A DNA stretch of 64,000 nucleotides. Source: DASUCS01 sp041166385. Lineage in GTDB: Bacteria; Actinomycetota; Acidimicrobiia; Acidimicrobiales; JACDCH01. Positions 7,654 to 16,196 of the stretch are shown piece by piece. The stretch is from NCBI GenBank assembly GCA_041166385.1, contig JBEEFW010000025.1, forward strand, positions 1 to 64,000. Direction: 5' to 3'. Positions within the stretch are counted from its first letter, which is position 1. Each line of letters begins with the position of its first letter. A program made the position numbers and the translations under genes. Under the pieces are notes generated by a model. That model saw only the letters and a list, made by a program, of their open reading frames with translations. It did not search any database and had not been told where the DNA came from.

Positions 7654-8922
7654 GTGTCCGGGTTCGTCGACGAGTGTGGCCTGCATGTGAAGGCCGGAGA
7701 TGGTGGCGCGGGCACCGTCGCCTTCCGGCGCGAAGCCCATGTCCCCAAAGGCGGACCCGACGGTGGCGACGGTGGCAACGGCGGCGACGTCTGGCTCGTT
7801 GCCGACCGGAACGTCGCGTCGCTGCTCGGCTTCCGTGACCACCCACACCGACGAGCCACGAGCGGCGCGCACGGCCAGGGCAAGCGCAAGCACGGTCGGT
7901 CGGGTGAGGACCTCATCGTGCCGGTGCCTGAAGGCACCATGGTCAAAGACGCCGCGGGCGTGATGCTCGCCGACCTCGTGCACGAGGGCGACCGGTATCT
8001 CGCCGCCGAAGGCGGACGCGGCGGCCGGGGCAACGCCCGATTCCTCAGCAACCGGCGCCGCGCGCCGTCGTTCGCCGAGCAGGGCGAAGCCGGCGACGAG
8101 CGCTGGCTGCACCTCGAGCTCAAACTGATGGCCGACGTGGCGCTCGTGGGGTTCCCGAACGTCGGGAAGTCGACGCTCATCTCGGTGATGTCGGCGGCCA
8201 AACCGAAGATCGCGGACTATCCATTCACCACGCTCGAGCCGTCGCTCGGTGTGGTGCGGCTCGACGAGACCACGGAGTTCGTGGTGGCCGACGTGCCGGG
8301 GCTGATCGAGGGCGCGAGTGAAGGCAAGGGGCTGGGGCATCAGTTCCTGCGTCACGTCGAGCGCGCCCGCGTGCTGTGCGTTCTCGTCGATCTGGCGTGG
8401 GAGACCGCGGGGTTGCCGGCGCCCAGCGAGCAAGAGCGCATCCTGCTGCACGAACTCGGTCGTTACGACCCGGCGTTGCTCGACCGCCCCCGGGTCATCG
8501 TCGGATCGCGGCTCGACCTCGGGTCGCCCGATGCGTCGCTCGAGCTGTCGGTGTCTGCGGTGACACGTGAAGGTCTCAACGTGCTCCAAGGGCGACTCGC
8601 CACTGAGGTGCGACACGCGCGCGCCGCGATCGACGCGCCCAGCGCGTTCGTCGTGCTGCGCCCCGCGGCGCAGGGTTTCCATGTCGAACCCGTGAGCCCC
8701 TCGGACGGTGGCGGATGGCGGATCGTGGGCCGCCAGGCGGAGCGGGCCGTCGCGCTCTCCGACCTCACCAATCCCGACGCGCTCGAATACGCGCAGCGCC
8801 GCCTCAAGAAGCTCGGCGTCGATCGAGCACTAGCCCGCGCAGGAGTGTCCGAGGGTGAGCTCGTGCGCATCGGATCGTTCGTCTTCGAATACCAGCGCGA
8901 CGATCAGGTGCTCAGCGGATGA
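7654..8922 (+). CDS. obgE: Obg-family GTPase
   Basis: Ribosome-assembly and stress GTPase, 422 residues. It has the glycine-rich Obg fold (1-160), a G domain with P-loop GFPNVGKST (166-174) and G3 motif DVPGLIEGA (from 213), and the C-terminal OCT domain (about 330-415). The G4 motif, normally NKxD, reads SRLD (285-288); the base-recognising Asp is kept but Asn and Lys are replaced. The GTG start is supported by TAACCT 6 nt upstream. proB overlaps its stop by ATGA. Its position after rplU-rpmA is ancestral, although the Tad block now intervenes. Confidence 0.95.
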   Translation: MSGFVDECGLHVKAGDGGAGTVAFRREAHVPKGGPDGGDGGNGGDVWLVADRNVASLLGFRDHPHRRATSGAHGQGKRKHGRSGEDLIVPVPEGTMVKDAAGVMLADLVHEGDRYLAAEGGRGGRGNARFLSNRRRAPSFAEQGEAGDERWLHLELKLMADVALVGFPNVGKSTLISVMSAAKPKIADYPFTTLEPSLGVVRLDETTEFVVADVPGLIEGASEGKGLGHQFLRHVERARVLCVLVDLAWETAGLPAPSEQERILLHELGRYDPALLDRPRVIVGSRLDLGSPDASLELSVSAVTREGLNVLQGRLATEVRHARAAIDAPSAFVVLRPAAQGFHVEPVSPSDGGGWRIVGRQAERAVALSDLTNPDALEYAQRRLKKLGVDRALARAGVSEGELVRIGSFVFEYQRDDQVLSG

Positions 8923-10013
8923 TCGTCGTCGCCAAGATCGGCACGTCGTCGATCACTGACAGCGAAGGCTCCATCCGCGACGAGGCCGTCGCCGCTTTCT
9001 GCCGCGAGGTGGCTGAGGTTCGTGCCGCGGGGCACTCGATCGTCGCCGTCACGTCGGGCGCGATCGCGGCCGGCCTGCCGGCGCTCGGTCTCGGCGGCGA
9101 CCGCAGACCGCGAGACGCGCAGACGCTGCAAGCGGTGTCGGCGGTTGGTCAGAGCCGGCTCATGCGCGTCTACGACCGCACATTTGCGGAGCTCGGCATC
9201 ATCTCGGGCCAGGTGCTGCTCGCGCCCCTCGACTTCGGCGTCCGCCAGCAGTACCTCCATGCTCGAGGCACGATCCGCAGACTGCTCGACCTCGGCGTGG
9301 TGCCGGTGGTCAACGAGAACGACGCCATCGCCGACGACGAGATCCGGTTCGGTGACAACGACCGGCTCGCGGCTCTCGTGGCCCATCTCGTCGATGCCGA
9401 TCTGTTGGTGATCCTCACCGACGCCCCCGGACTCCTGACGGCCGACCCTCGGCTCGATCCGTCGGCGTCGCTGATCGAGGAGATCCTCGAGATCGATCAC
9501 ACGCTCGAAGCGGTCGCGGGCGGCGCGGGCACCGCTCGTGGGAGCGGGGGAATGGCATCCAAGATCGCCGCGGCCAAGATCGCCGCGTGGTCGGGCGTGC
9601 GCGCCGTCATCGCCGGAGCAAACCGGCCTGGTGTGCTCACGGCGGCGGTGTCCGGTGAGCCGGGCGTCGGCACGGTCGTGCAACCGCGCGATCGTCGACT
9701 CCCGGCGCGCAAGTTGTGGATCGCGTTCGCCATCGGCGCGAGCGGCATCGTCACAGTCGACGATGGCGCACGCACGGCCTTGTGCGAGGGCGGTCGCTCG
9801 CTGCTTCCCGCAGGAGTCATCGGTGTCACCGGTCGTTTCTCGGCCGACGACGCCGTGGAGCTTGCCGGGCCCGATGGCAAGGTCTTCGCCAAGGGGCTCG
9901 TGCGCGCCGGTGCCGACGTGCTCACGTCCATCGCCGGCCGGCGCACCGCCGACCTGCCTGATGGCGTGCCCCACGAGGTCGTCCACCGCGACGACCTCGT
10001 CGTGTTGCCCTAG
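8919..10013 (+). CDS. proB: Glutamate 5-kinase
   Basis: First enzyme of proline synthesis, phosphorylating glutamate to gamma-glutamyl phosphate. The 364 residues comprise an amino-acid kinase domain (MIVVAKIGTSSIT, VVNENDAIADDEIRFGDND, GSGGMASKIAAAKIA) and a C-terminal PUA domain (about 270-355). The start overlaps the obgE stop by ATGA, so translation is coupled. Its partner proA lies about 14 kb downstream with its own promoter, the two having been separated by other genes. Confidence 0.97.
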   Translation: MIVVAKIGTSSITDSEGSIRDEAVAAFCREVAEVRAAGHSIVAVTSGAIAAGLPALGLGGDRRPRDAQTLQAVSAVGQSRLMRVYDRTFAELGIISGQVLLAPLDFGVRQQYLHARGTIRRLLDLGVVPVVNENDAIADDEIRFGDNDRLAALVAHLVDADLLVILTDAPGLLTADPRLDPSASLIEEILEIDHTLEAVAGGAGTARGSGGMASKIAAAKIAAWSGVRAVIAGANRPGVLTAAVSGEPGVGTVVQPRDRRLPARKLWIAFAIGASGIVTVDDGARTALCEGGRSLLPAGVIGVTGRFSADDAVELAGPDGKVFAKGLVRAGADVLTSIAGRRTADLPDGVPHEVVHRDDLVVLP

Positions 10014-10033
10014 GGACCTGAGTCACCAGGGCG

Positions 10034-10915
10034 TCACACAACGATGCGATGGCGCGCGAAACCCGCGGCGACACCAAGCGCCCGGCCGAGGTTCCGCGCG
10101 TAGCTCAACCGATGGTCGGGCTGTGCGACGCGATAGATGCGCACGAGCGATCGCAGGCGGCGGCGAGCGACGTCCCGTTGCTCGCTCGCCGGCGGCCGCA
10201 GGAGGTGACCCAGCTCGTAATGCTTCGCATAGAGCTGGGTGTTGGCACGCGCGAAGGCGTAGCTCTGGCGCAGCACCTCTGATGGACGCGAGCGCAGTCG
10301 GTAGTGGACGACCGCGTCAGCCTCGAAACCGAGGCGGAAGCCCGCGTACTGCGCCCGCCAACAGAAGTCGATCTCGTCCGAGCCCTTCGTGAAGGCCTCG
10401 TCGAACCCGCCGATCGTGTCGAAGACCTCGCGCCGAAATCCCATACTCGCCCCGACGGCGTACGACATGAACCGCAGCGCTTTCGGAAGGTCAGCCGATA
10501 CCGGATTGGCGCGCGAGCGCTGCGTCGAAGGGTCGTTCAACGAGGTCGTCTCAGTGCGACCGCCGACGAGATCCCAGTCGTGAAGCGCGGCCGCAAGGTT
10601 GCGTAGCCATCCGGACGACACGACGTCGTCGGCATCACACAGCAGGATGCGCTCCCCGCGGCTGGCGGCGACGCCGGCGTTACGGGCGCAGTTGATGCCC
10701 CGCCGGTCGCACGCGATGAACCGCAGTACCGGCAGCCGCTCGGCCCACCGGCGCACGACGTCCGCGGTTGCATCGGTGGAACCGTTGTCGACGACGATGA
10801 GTTCCCACGGCTCGTCGGACTCCTGTCGAGCGAGCGCCGCGAGCTGCTCGTCGAGCGTCTCGGCCGCGTTCAATGCAGGGATCACGACGCTCACCGCGGG
10901 CTCGAGATTCGACAT
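10034..10915 (-). CDS. Family 2 glycosyltransferase
   Basis: Inverting GT-A glycosyltransferase, 293 residues, for a surface polysaccharide or glycolipid of unknown identity. Visible motifs are VSVVIPALNAAETL at the start, VVDNGSTD for nucleotide binding, the metal-binding DxD in LLCDADDVV, and FRREVFDTIGGFDEAF followed by GSDEIDFCWRA of the acceptor region. No membrane helices are evident. The start is placed at the ATG of MSNLEPAV; a further ATG 54 nt upstream would overlap the divergent phosphodiesterase promoter. It is transcribed away from that gene. Confidence 0.85.
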   Translation of the reverse strand: MSNLEPAVSVVIPALNAAETLDEQLAALARQESDEPWELIVVDNGSTDATADVVRRWAERLPVLRFIACDRRGINCARNAGVAASRGERILLCDADDVVSSGWLRNLAAALHDWDLVGGRTETTSLNDPSTQRSRANPVSADLPKALRFMSYAVGASMGFRREVFDTIGGFDEAFTKGSDEIDFCWRAQYAGFRLGFEADAVVHYRLRSRPSEVLRQSYAFARANTQLYAKHYELGHLLRPPASEQRDVARRRLRSLVRIYRVAQPDHRLSYARNLGRALGVAAGFARHRIVV

Positions 10916-10968
10916 CGTCACCGTTCGACAGGGCACCGTCTGGGGAGCACGTGTGTGAACGCCGACCA

Positions 10969-10974
10969 TATCCT
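10969..10974 (+). promoter_or_regulatory. -10 element of the AlkP-type phosphodiesterase
   Basis: TATCCT, 6 nt upstream of the GTG start; leaderless arrangement. Confidence 0.55.
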
Positions 10975-10980
10975 TGGACG

Positions 10981-12597
10981 GTGCCGCAACACGATCTCCT
11001 CGTCATCGGGCTCGACGGCTTCGACATCACCTATGGCGAGCCTCTGATCGACGCAGGCGAGCTACCGGCACTCCGTGAGCTGCGCGATCGAAGTCAGCGC
11101 TTTCTGCTCGATCACGGCGCCGCGGCGAGGACCGGCCTGGCCTGGGAGCACTTCGCATCCGGCTGGACGCCCGAGCGCGCGGGTCGAGCGTCAGCGGTCG
11201 ACTTCAAAGGCGCCGAGTACAACACAGTGCAACGCGGTACGCGGCTGTCACCGTTCTTCTCGTCCCTCGACGCGCGCGTCGTGGTGTTCGATCCTCCGTA
11301 CGCCGACATCTCCGATGCACCCGACGTGCATGGGGTCGTGTCGTGGGGGGCGCACGACCCCGGCGTGGTGCCGAGGACGAACCCGCCCGGGCTGCGGCAG
11401 GAGCTCGACGACCGGTTCGGGCCGTATCCCGCTGATCGGTGGACGTACGCGTCGCCGTGGCCGTCGGCCGAGCGCACCGACGAGATGCGGCGTGGCCTAC
11501 TCGACGGGCTCCGCGTTCGCCGTGAGGCGTCGCGCTGGCTGCTGACCGAGCGTTTCCCGGAGTGGGATCTCGCCATCGTCGTCGCCGGCGAGCCGCACAC
11601 CGCGGCCGAAGCCTTCTGGCATGGGGTCGACCCGACGCACCCCTTGCACGCCATCCCGTCCGCCGCACCCGCGGCGCAGGGATTGGCCGACGTGTACCGG
11701 TCGCTCGACGACTTGGTCGGCGATCTGATCGCGGCCACCAGCCCGAACGCGGTCGTCGCCTTCTCGATGGGCGGCATGGGCACCAACAACTCCGATGTGC
11801 CGAGCATGGTGCTGCTACCGGAGCTCCTCTATCGATGGGCCACGGGCGAGAACCTGCTGCAGCTTCCCGGCGCGTGGGCCGGCGACCCAACGTGGGTGCC
11901 GATCCTGCCCGAGGGCGAGACGTGGAAAGCGGCTGTCGCCGAATGCTTTCCTCGACCGTCGCGCTCGGTGACGGCTCGGCTCAAGGTGCGAGTGCCGCGG
12001 AGCGTTCGCGCGAGGCTGCATGGGTCGGCAGGCACGCGTGCTTTGACCGACACGCACTCGCTCGACTGGCAGCCCGCGAGCCGGTACCGCTCACGGTGGT
12101 CAACGATGCGCGCGTTCGCGCTCCCCTCGTTCTACGACGGCCGCGTGCGCGTCAACCTCCGTGGGCGCGAGACGGCGGGGGTCGTCGACGTCGTCGACTA
12201 CAGCGCCCTGTGCGATGAGCTCGAGGGAGTGCTGCGCGAGTGTCGCGACCCGCGCACTGGGGAACCGGTGGTCGACCACGTCGCTCGACCGGGCGCGTCC
12301 GACCCGCTCGCGCTCGACGCCACCGATGCAGACATCGTGGTCACGTGGCGCGGTCCGGCGTGTGCGTTCGAACATCCGACGCTTGGCATCATCGGGCCGG
12401 TGCCGTTCCGGCGCACTGGCGGACACACCGGTCCGTACGGCTTCGCCTATGTGGCCGGCGAGGGCATCGAGGCGGGGGACGGCGGGGTTCGGTCGGCGTT
12501 CGACGTGACACCGACCGTTGCCGCGCTGCTCGATCAGGCGCCAGCCGCCCCGATCGACGGCACGAGCCTGCTGCGTCAGTCGACGATCGCGGGGTAG
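10981..12597 (+). CDS. Alkaline phosphatase superfamily type I phosphodiesterase
   Basis: A 538-residue protein resembling type I phosphodiesterase/nucleotide pyrophosphatase members of the AlkP fold. It opens with LLVIGLDGFDITYGEPL, whose LDG is the first metal-site motif. Later candidate metal ligands are in VVAGEPHTAAEAFWH, VVAFSMGGMGTNNSD and the C-terminal TGGHTGPYGFAYVAG. The usual nucleophile Thr lies near GAAARTGLAWEHFASG. There is no signal peptide, so it is cytoplasmic. The substrate is unknown; such proteins occur beside glycosyltransferases and may act on nucleotide-sugars or sugar phosphates. The last 22 nt overlap the convergent beta-lactamase-like gene. Confidence 0.75.
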   Translation: MPQHDLLVIGLDGFDITYGEPLIDAGELPALRELRDRSQRFLLDHGAAARTGLAWEHFASGWTPERAGRASAVDFKGAEYNTVQRGTRLSPFFSSLDARVVVFDPPYADISDAPDVHGVVSWGAHDPGVVPRTNPPGLRQELDDRFGPYPADRWTYASPWPSAERTDEMRRGLLDGLRVRREASRWLLTERFPEWDLAIVVAGEPHTAAEAFWHGVDPTHPLHAIPSAAPAAQGLADVYRSLDDLVGDLIAATSPNAVVAFSMGGMGTNNSDVPSMVLLPELLYRWATGENLLQLPGAWAGDPTWVPILPEGETWKAAVAECFPRPSRSVTARLKVRVPRSVRARLHGSAGTRALTDTHSLDWQPASRYRSRWSTMRAFALPSFYDGRVRVNLRGRETAGVVDVVDYSALCDELEGVLRECRDPRTGEPVVDHVARPGASDPLALDATDADIVVTWRGPACAFEHPTLGIIGPVPFRRTGGHTGPYGFAYVAGEGIEAGDGGVRSAFDVTPTVAALLDQAPAAPIDGTSLLRQSTIAG

Positions 12598-13799
12598 ATG
12601 AGCGACTTCAGCTGGCCGCGGAAGTTGAATGTGCCCGACGGCATCAGCTGCGTCATGAAAATTGCCGCGAGGTCTTCGGCAGGGTCGATCCAGAAGATCG
12701 TCGACGCCGCGCCACCCCAGTAGTAGTCGCCCTTCGAACCGATGGCCTGCGTCTCCGCCTGCCCCAGACCGACGGCCATCGTGAGACCGAACCCGACGCC
12801 GTCGAACCCTGTCTCGCCGTAGGCCCCCGGCAGCGCGAACTGCCGTAGCTCGCCGTTTCCGGGGAGGTGGTTGATCGACATCAGCTCGATCGTCTTGCGT
12901 CCGAGGATGCGCACGCCGTCGAGCTCGCCCCCGTTGAGCAGCATCCGGCAGAACCGGAGATAGTCCTCGGTCGTCGAGACGAGACCGCCGCCACCGGACA
13001 GGAACGCCGGCGGTCGCCGGTACGTGCTGCGTTCGGGATCGTCGATGAGCTTCAACGTCTTGTCGCGTCGCCGGCCGTAGTTCGCCGCGAACCGATCGAG
13101 GTCACTCTCCGGCACGCTGAAGCCCGTGTCGCGCATCTGCAGCGGCTCGAAGATCTCGGCGCGGAGGTACTCGTCGAAGCGTTGCCCCGAGATGGCTTCG
13201 ACGAGCTTCCCGCACACGTCGGTCGACACGCCATAGAGCCAGCTCCTGCCGGGGTGGAACACGAGCGGCTTGTCCGCGAGGTTCTCGACCATCGTCTGCA
13301 ACGTGCCGTCGGGTCCGCCCCGCACGATCGCCATGGCTTCGAGGAAGCGGTCCATGACAAGTGGGCCGTCGATGCCCCACCCGAGCCCGGTCATGTGCAT
13401 CAGCGCGTCGCGCACGGACATCGGCCGTTCGGGTTCCACGAGCTGCGTGGGCCCATCGGCTTGCTTCTCCGCGACCTTGAGATCGCGCCACTCGGGGATG
13501 AAGCGGTGGACCGGGTCGTCGAGCTGGAAATGGCCGTGCTCGTACAACGTCATGAGCGCGACACCGGTGATCGGCTTCGTCATCGAGTAGAGCCGCCAGA
13601 TCGCGTCGTCGGCGACGGGCTTGCCCCGCTCGAGGTCCATCGAGCCGAGCGAGGAGAAGTATCCGACTTCACCGTGACGGAGGACGACGGTCTGGCATCC
13701 GGCGATTTTCTGCGGCTCGATGTACCGCCTGGTCAGGTGTTCCGTGATGCGGGCGAGGCGCTTGGCGTCGAACCCGGCGCCGTCCGGATCGATCTTCAC
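12576..13799 (-). CDS. Serine hydrolase, class C beta-lactamase / EstB family
   Basis: A 407-residue penicillin-binding-protein-fold hydrolase. The nucleophile motif SxxK is SMTK in IWRLYSMTKPITGVAL, and a YGVS segment in the SWLYGVSTDVCGKLVE region fits the second (Tyr) motif. There is no signal peptide, so an esterase or D-amino-peptidase role in the cytoplasm is more likely than antibiotic resistance. The GTG start is preferred because GGGAGAA lies 5-10 nt upstream. The divergent zinc-ribbon gene starts 74 nt away, and the gap carries two related palindromes that may regulate both. Confidence 0.9.
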   Translation of the reverse strand: MKIDPDGAGFDAKRLARITEHLTRRYIEPQKIAGCQTVVLRHGEVGYFSSLGSMDLERGKPVADDAIWRLYSMTKPITGVALMTLYEHGHFQLDDPVHRFIPEWRDLKVAEKQADGPTQLVEPERPMSVRDALMHMTGLGWGIDGPLVMDRFLEAMAIVRGGPDGTLQTMVENLADKPLVFHPGRSWLYGVSTDVCGKLVEAISGQRFDEYLRAEIFEPLQMRDTGFSVPESDLDRFAANYGRRRDKTLKLIDDPERSTYRRPPAFLSGGGGLVSTTEDYLRFCRMLLNGGELDGVRILGRKTIELMSINHLPGNGELRQFALPGAYGETGFDGVGFGLTMAVGLGQAETQAIGSKGDYYWGGAASTIFWIDPAEDLAAIFMTQLMPSGTFNFRGQLKSLIYPAIVD

Positions 13800-13814
13800 T
13801 GACTTCTCCCTTGG

Positions 13815-13856
13815 TCGCACGAACGTGCTTTGCTCAAGACTCGCACGAATTGTGCG
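13815..13856. promoter_or_regulatory. Twin operator-like palindromes between divergent genes
   Basis: GCACGAACGTGC (13817-13828) is a palindrome with 5-bp arms. CGCAC-N5-GTGCG (13842-13856) is a second one. Both begin within a shared TCGCACGAA, 26 bp apart. The first adjoins the ribosome site of the beta-lactamase-like gene and the second the -10 of the zinc-ribbon gene. Confidence 0.5.
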
Positions 13857-13859
13857 ATA

Positions 13860-13865
13860 GATACT
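13860..13865 (+). promoter_or_regulatory. -10 element of the zinc-ribbon gene
   Basis: GATACT, 7 nt before the ATG at 13873. Confidence 0.45.
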
Positions 13866-13872
13866 GGTGTCG

Positions 13873-14094
13873 ATGGATCGCCGCTCGAACCCCGCGCCCG
13901 CGCCGCCGCGGGTCTTCATGAACTGCCGCCTGTGCTGGGAGCGGATCCAACTCGATGCCACACGGGCCGAGCGGCTCGAGACCGGCGGCTACGCCTATCG
14001 CTGCCAGAAATGCGAGAACAGCTTCCTGCTGCGGCTCGACGACATCGTGGCGCTCGGCGTCGCGGGGGAGAGCACCACCGAATCCGACGCCTAG
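13873..14094 (+). CDS. Small zinc-ribbon protein
   Basis: A 73-residue protein with two CxxC knuckles, CRLC and CQKC, separated by 26 residues, forming a probable structural zinc ribbon, followed by a hydrophobic FLLRLDDIVAL segment. It may be an RNA- or protein-binding adaptor; no family was recognised. The ATG is preferred over the GTG six bases upstream because of the -10 spacing. Its TAG stop forms the first three bases of the -10 hexamer of the fucosidase gene downstream. Confidence 0.7.
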   Translation: MDRRSNPAPAPPRVFMNCRLCWERIQLDATRAERLETGGYAYRCQKCENSFLLRLDDIVALGVAGESTTESDA

Positions 14095-14097
14095 GTT
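14092..14097 (+). promoter_or_regulatory. -10 element of the GH29 gene
   Basis: TAGGTT, 6 nt before the ATG. Its TAG is the stop codon of the preceding gene. Confidence 0.5.
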
Positions 14098-14103
14098 CTG
14101 CGG

Positions 14104-15414
14104 ATGGATCGACCCGTTCCCGCCTGGTTCGACGACGCCAAGTTCGGCATCTTCGTGCACTGGACCGCTGCCGCGGTGCCCGCGTTCGCGCCGATCGATG
14201 TACCCAAGAACTGGTTCGCGACGATGGGAGAGTCGCCCTACGTCGAGTGGTACCAGAACTCGCTGTCGATCGAGGGCAGCTCGGTGCAACGGCACCACAA
14301 GGAGCACTACGACGACCTGCCGTACGACGCATTCGTCGAGGAGTTCCTCGGCGGGATCCCCGGGTGGGACCCGGATGCCTGGGCGGATCTGTTTGCCGCC
14401 GCCGGCGCGCAGTACGTCGTGCTCGTCACGAAGCATCACGACGGCGTCGCGCTGTGGCCCAGCGCGCACCGGAACCCGTTCAAGCAGAACTGGCAATCAG
14501 CACGAGATGTCGTCGGCGAGCTCGCCGCGGCGGTGCGGGCGCGGGGGATGCGCTTCGGCACGTACTACTCGGGTGGGCTCGACTGGACGTTCGGTGGCCT
14601 GCCGATGACCGATCTCCAATCGCTGATGGCCGCGATTCCACAGACCCGCGAGTATCTCGACTACGCGAACGCGCACTGGCACGAGCTCATCGAGCGCTAT
14701 GAGCCGTGTGTGATGTGGAACGACATCGGCTATCCAGCGGCCGCGGACCTTCCGGGATTGTTCGAGCACTACTTCAACCGTGTCCCAGACGGTGTCGTGA
14801 ACAATCGCTTCGATTTCATCCAGCAGACGAGCGGGATGGTGCACGCAGACTTCATCACGCCCGAGTACTCCACCGATGGAGGGCCGGGTGGACGCAAGTG
14901 GGAGTCGACCCGCGGGCTGGGCAGCTCGTTCGGCTACAACCGGGACGAGGGCCCGGACAGCTACCTCTCGGTCGACGACCTCGTGCAGATGGTCGCCGAT
15001 GTCACGGCCCGTGGCGGCAACCTGCTTCTGAACATCGGACCGGCGGGAGACGGGACCATCCCGCTCGTCCAAGCCGAGCGCGTGCTCGGGCTCGGGTGGT
15101 GGTTGCGGACGAACGGCGACGCCATCTTCGGCACCCGGCCAGCAGCCGCACCGGAAGGACAGACTGCCGAGGGACTCCCGATCCGATTCACAACGAAGGG
15201 CCACAGCCTCTACGCCATCGTGTTCGGGACGCCGGCGAGCGACGCCGTCACGTTCCCCGGGCTGACCGCGACCGACGTCGAGTTGCTCGGTCATCGAGCG
15301 CCGCTCGACGCGCGTCAAACGCCCGCTGGCCTCGAGGTGCAACTCCCGAGCCGGCCCCCCACCGGCCCGGCGATCACGTTCCGGCTGAGCCCGGCTCCTG
15401 CGCCGGTTCCGTAG
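14104..15414 (+). CDS. Alpha-L-fucosidase, GH29 family
   Basis: A 436-residue glycoside hydrolase that removes alpha-linked fucose. Family landmarks are WFDDAKFGIFVHW at the start, AQYVVLVTKHHDGVALWPS, FGTYYSGGLDW, the nucleophile region CVMWNDIGYP with D207 as candidate, and NLLLNIGPAGDGTI near the end of the barrel. A short beta-sandwich tail follows. The common WFDG nucleophile context is WNDIG here. There is no signal peptide, so it works inside the cell, perhaps on imported fucosides or glycolipids. It has its own leaderless promoter, and its 3' end overlaps the convergent PspA gene by 41 nt. Confidence 0.92.
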   Translation: MDRPVPAWFDDAKFGIFVHWTAAAVPAFAPIDVPKNWFATMGESPYVEWYQNSLSIEGSSVQRHHKEHYDDLPYDAFVEEFLGGIPGWDPDAWADLFAAAGAQYVVLVTKHHDGVALWPSAHRNPFKQNWQSARDVVGELAAAVRARGMRFGTYYSGGLDWTFGGLPMTDLQSLMAAIPQTREYLDYANAHWHELIERYEPCVMWNDIGYPAAADLPGLFEHYFNRVPDGVVNNRFDFIQQTSGMVHADFITPEYSTDGGPGGRKWESTRGLGSSFGYNRDEGPDSYLSVDDLVQMVADVTARGGNLLLNIGPAGDGTIPLVQAERVLGLGWWLRTNGDAIFGTRPAAAPEGQTAEGLPIRFTTKGHSLYAIVFGTPASDAVTFPGLTATDVELLGHRAPLDARQTPAGLEVQLPSRPPTGPAITFRLSPAPAPVP

Positions 15415-16183
15415 CCGCCTCCGGCGTCGGCGGAGCCACCTCACCAGCGGCCGCCTCAGCGGGGGCGAGCCCTAGCTGCGCGCGGATCTCGGCGAGTCGT
15501 GTCTGCGCTTGCGAGTTCATCGACGCTTGCTCGACCTCGAGCATGCGGGCCTCGACGGAGCTGCCCGTGAGCTCTGACATGCCCGTGGCCTTGGCGTAGC
15601 GAGCCTCGATCTTCTCGCGCACCTCTTCGAGCGTCGGCACGTCTTCACCCACCGTCTCGGAGAGCGACGACATCGCCTTGTTCATCTGCTCCTGCATCTT
15701 GGCCTGGTCGAGCTGGCCGAGGAGCTTCTGGCGTTCGGCGAGCTTCTGCTGCAACGCGCTCGAGTTCTGCTGGACGGCAGCCTTGGCCTGATCGGATGCC
15801 TGTGCGGCCTGGAGGCTCAGGGTCTTCAGGCTCTCGACCTCGGACTCGATCTGGATCAGTCGGTTGGCGAACGACTCCGCGGCGCTCGTGTACTCAGTGG
15901 CCTTGGCGGCGTTGCCCTGCTTCGCGGCCTCGTCGGCCATCAGCACCGCCTGGCGGGCGTTGGCGTTGACCTTCTCGAGCTCCTCCATGTTGCGGTTGAG
16001 CCGCATCTCGGCCTGCTTCTGGTTGGCGATGACGTTGGCCGCCTGCTCGCGCAACCGCCGGTGCTGCTCCTGCGCCTCCATGATCGCCTGCTCGAGCTGC
16101 ACCTTCGGATCGGCGCGCTCGTTGAACGACCCAGAGAGCTTGGCCGTCATGTACTTCCACCACCGTCGCATGACCTTGAGCAT
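15374..16183 (-). CDS. pspA: PspA/IM30 (Vipp1) family membrane-stress protein
   Basis: Phage-shock-type protein of 269 residues that coats the inner membrane under envelope stress. It starts with the amphipathic helix MLKVMRRWWKYMTAKLSG, followed by long coiled coils (about 25-220) with DPKVQLEQAIMEAQEQHRRLREQAANVIANQKQ typical of the family. A Pro/Ala/Glu-rich tail follows. The ATG is supported by TAAGGT 7 nt upstream. It has its own promoter although it lies directly behind murJ, so it can respond separately to envelope stress. Confidence 0.9.
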   Translation of the reverse strand: MLKVMRRWWKYMTAKLSGSFNERADPKVQLEQAIMEAQEQHRRLREQAANVIANQKQAEMRLNRNMEELEKVNANARQAVLMADEAAKQGNAAKATEYTSAAESFANRLIQIESEVESLKTLSLQAAQASDQAKAAVQQNSSALQQKLAERQKLLGQLDQAKMQEQMNKAMSSLSETVGEDVPTLEEVREKIEARYAKATGMSELTGSSVEARMLEVEQASMNSQAQTRLAEIRAQLGLAPAEAAAGEVAPPTPEAATEPAQEPGSAGT

Positions 16184-16190
16184 GGTCGGG

Positions 16191-16196
16191 ACCTTA
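16191..16196 (-). promoter_or_regulatory. -10 element of pspA
   Basis: TAAGGT on the minus strand, 7 nt before the ATG. Its TAA is the murJ stop codon. Confidence 0.55.
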
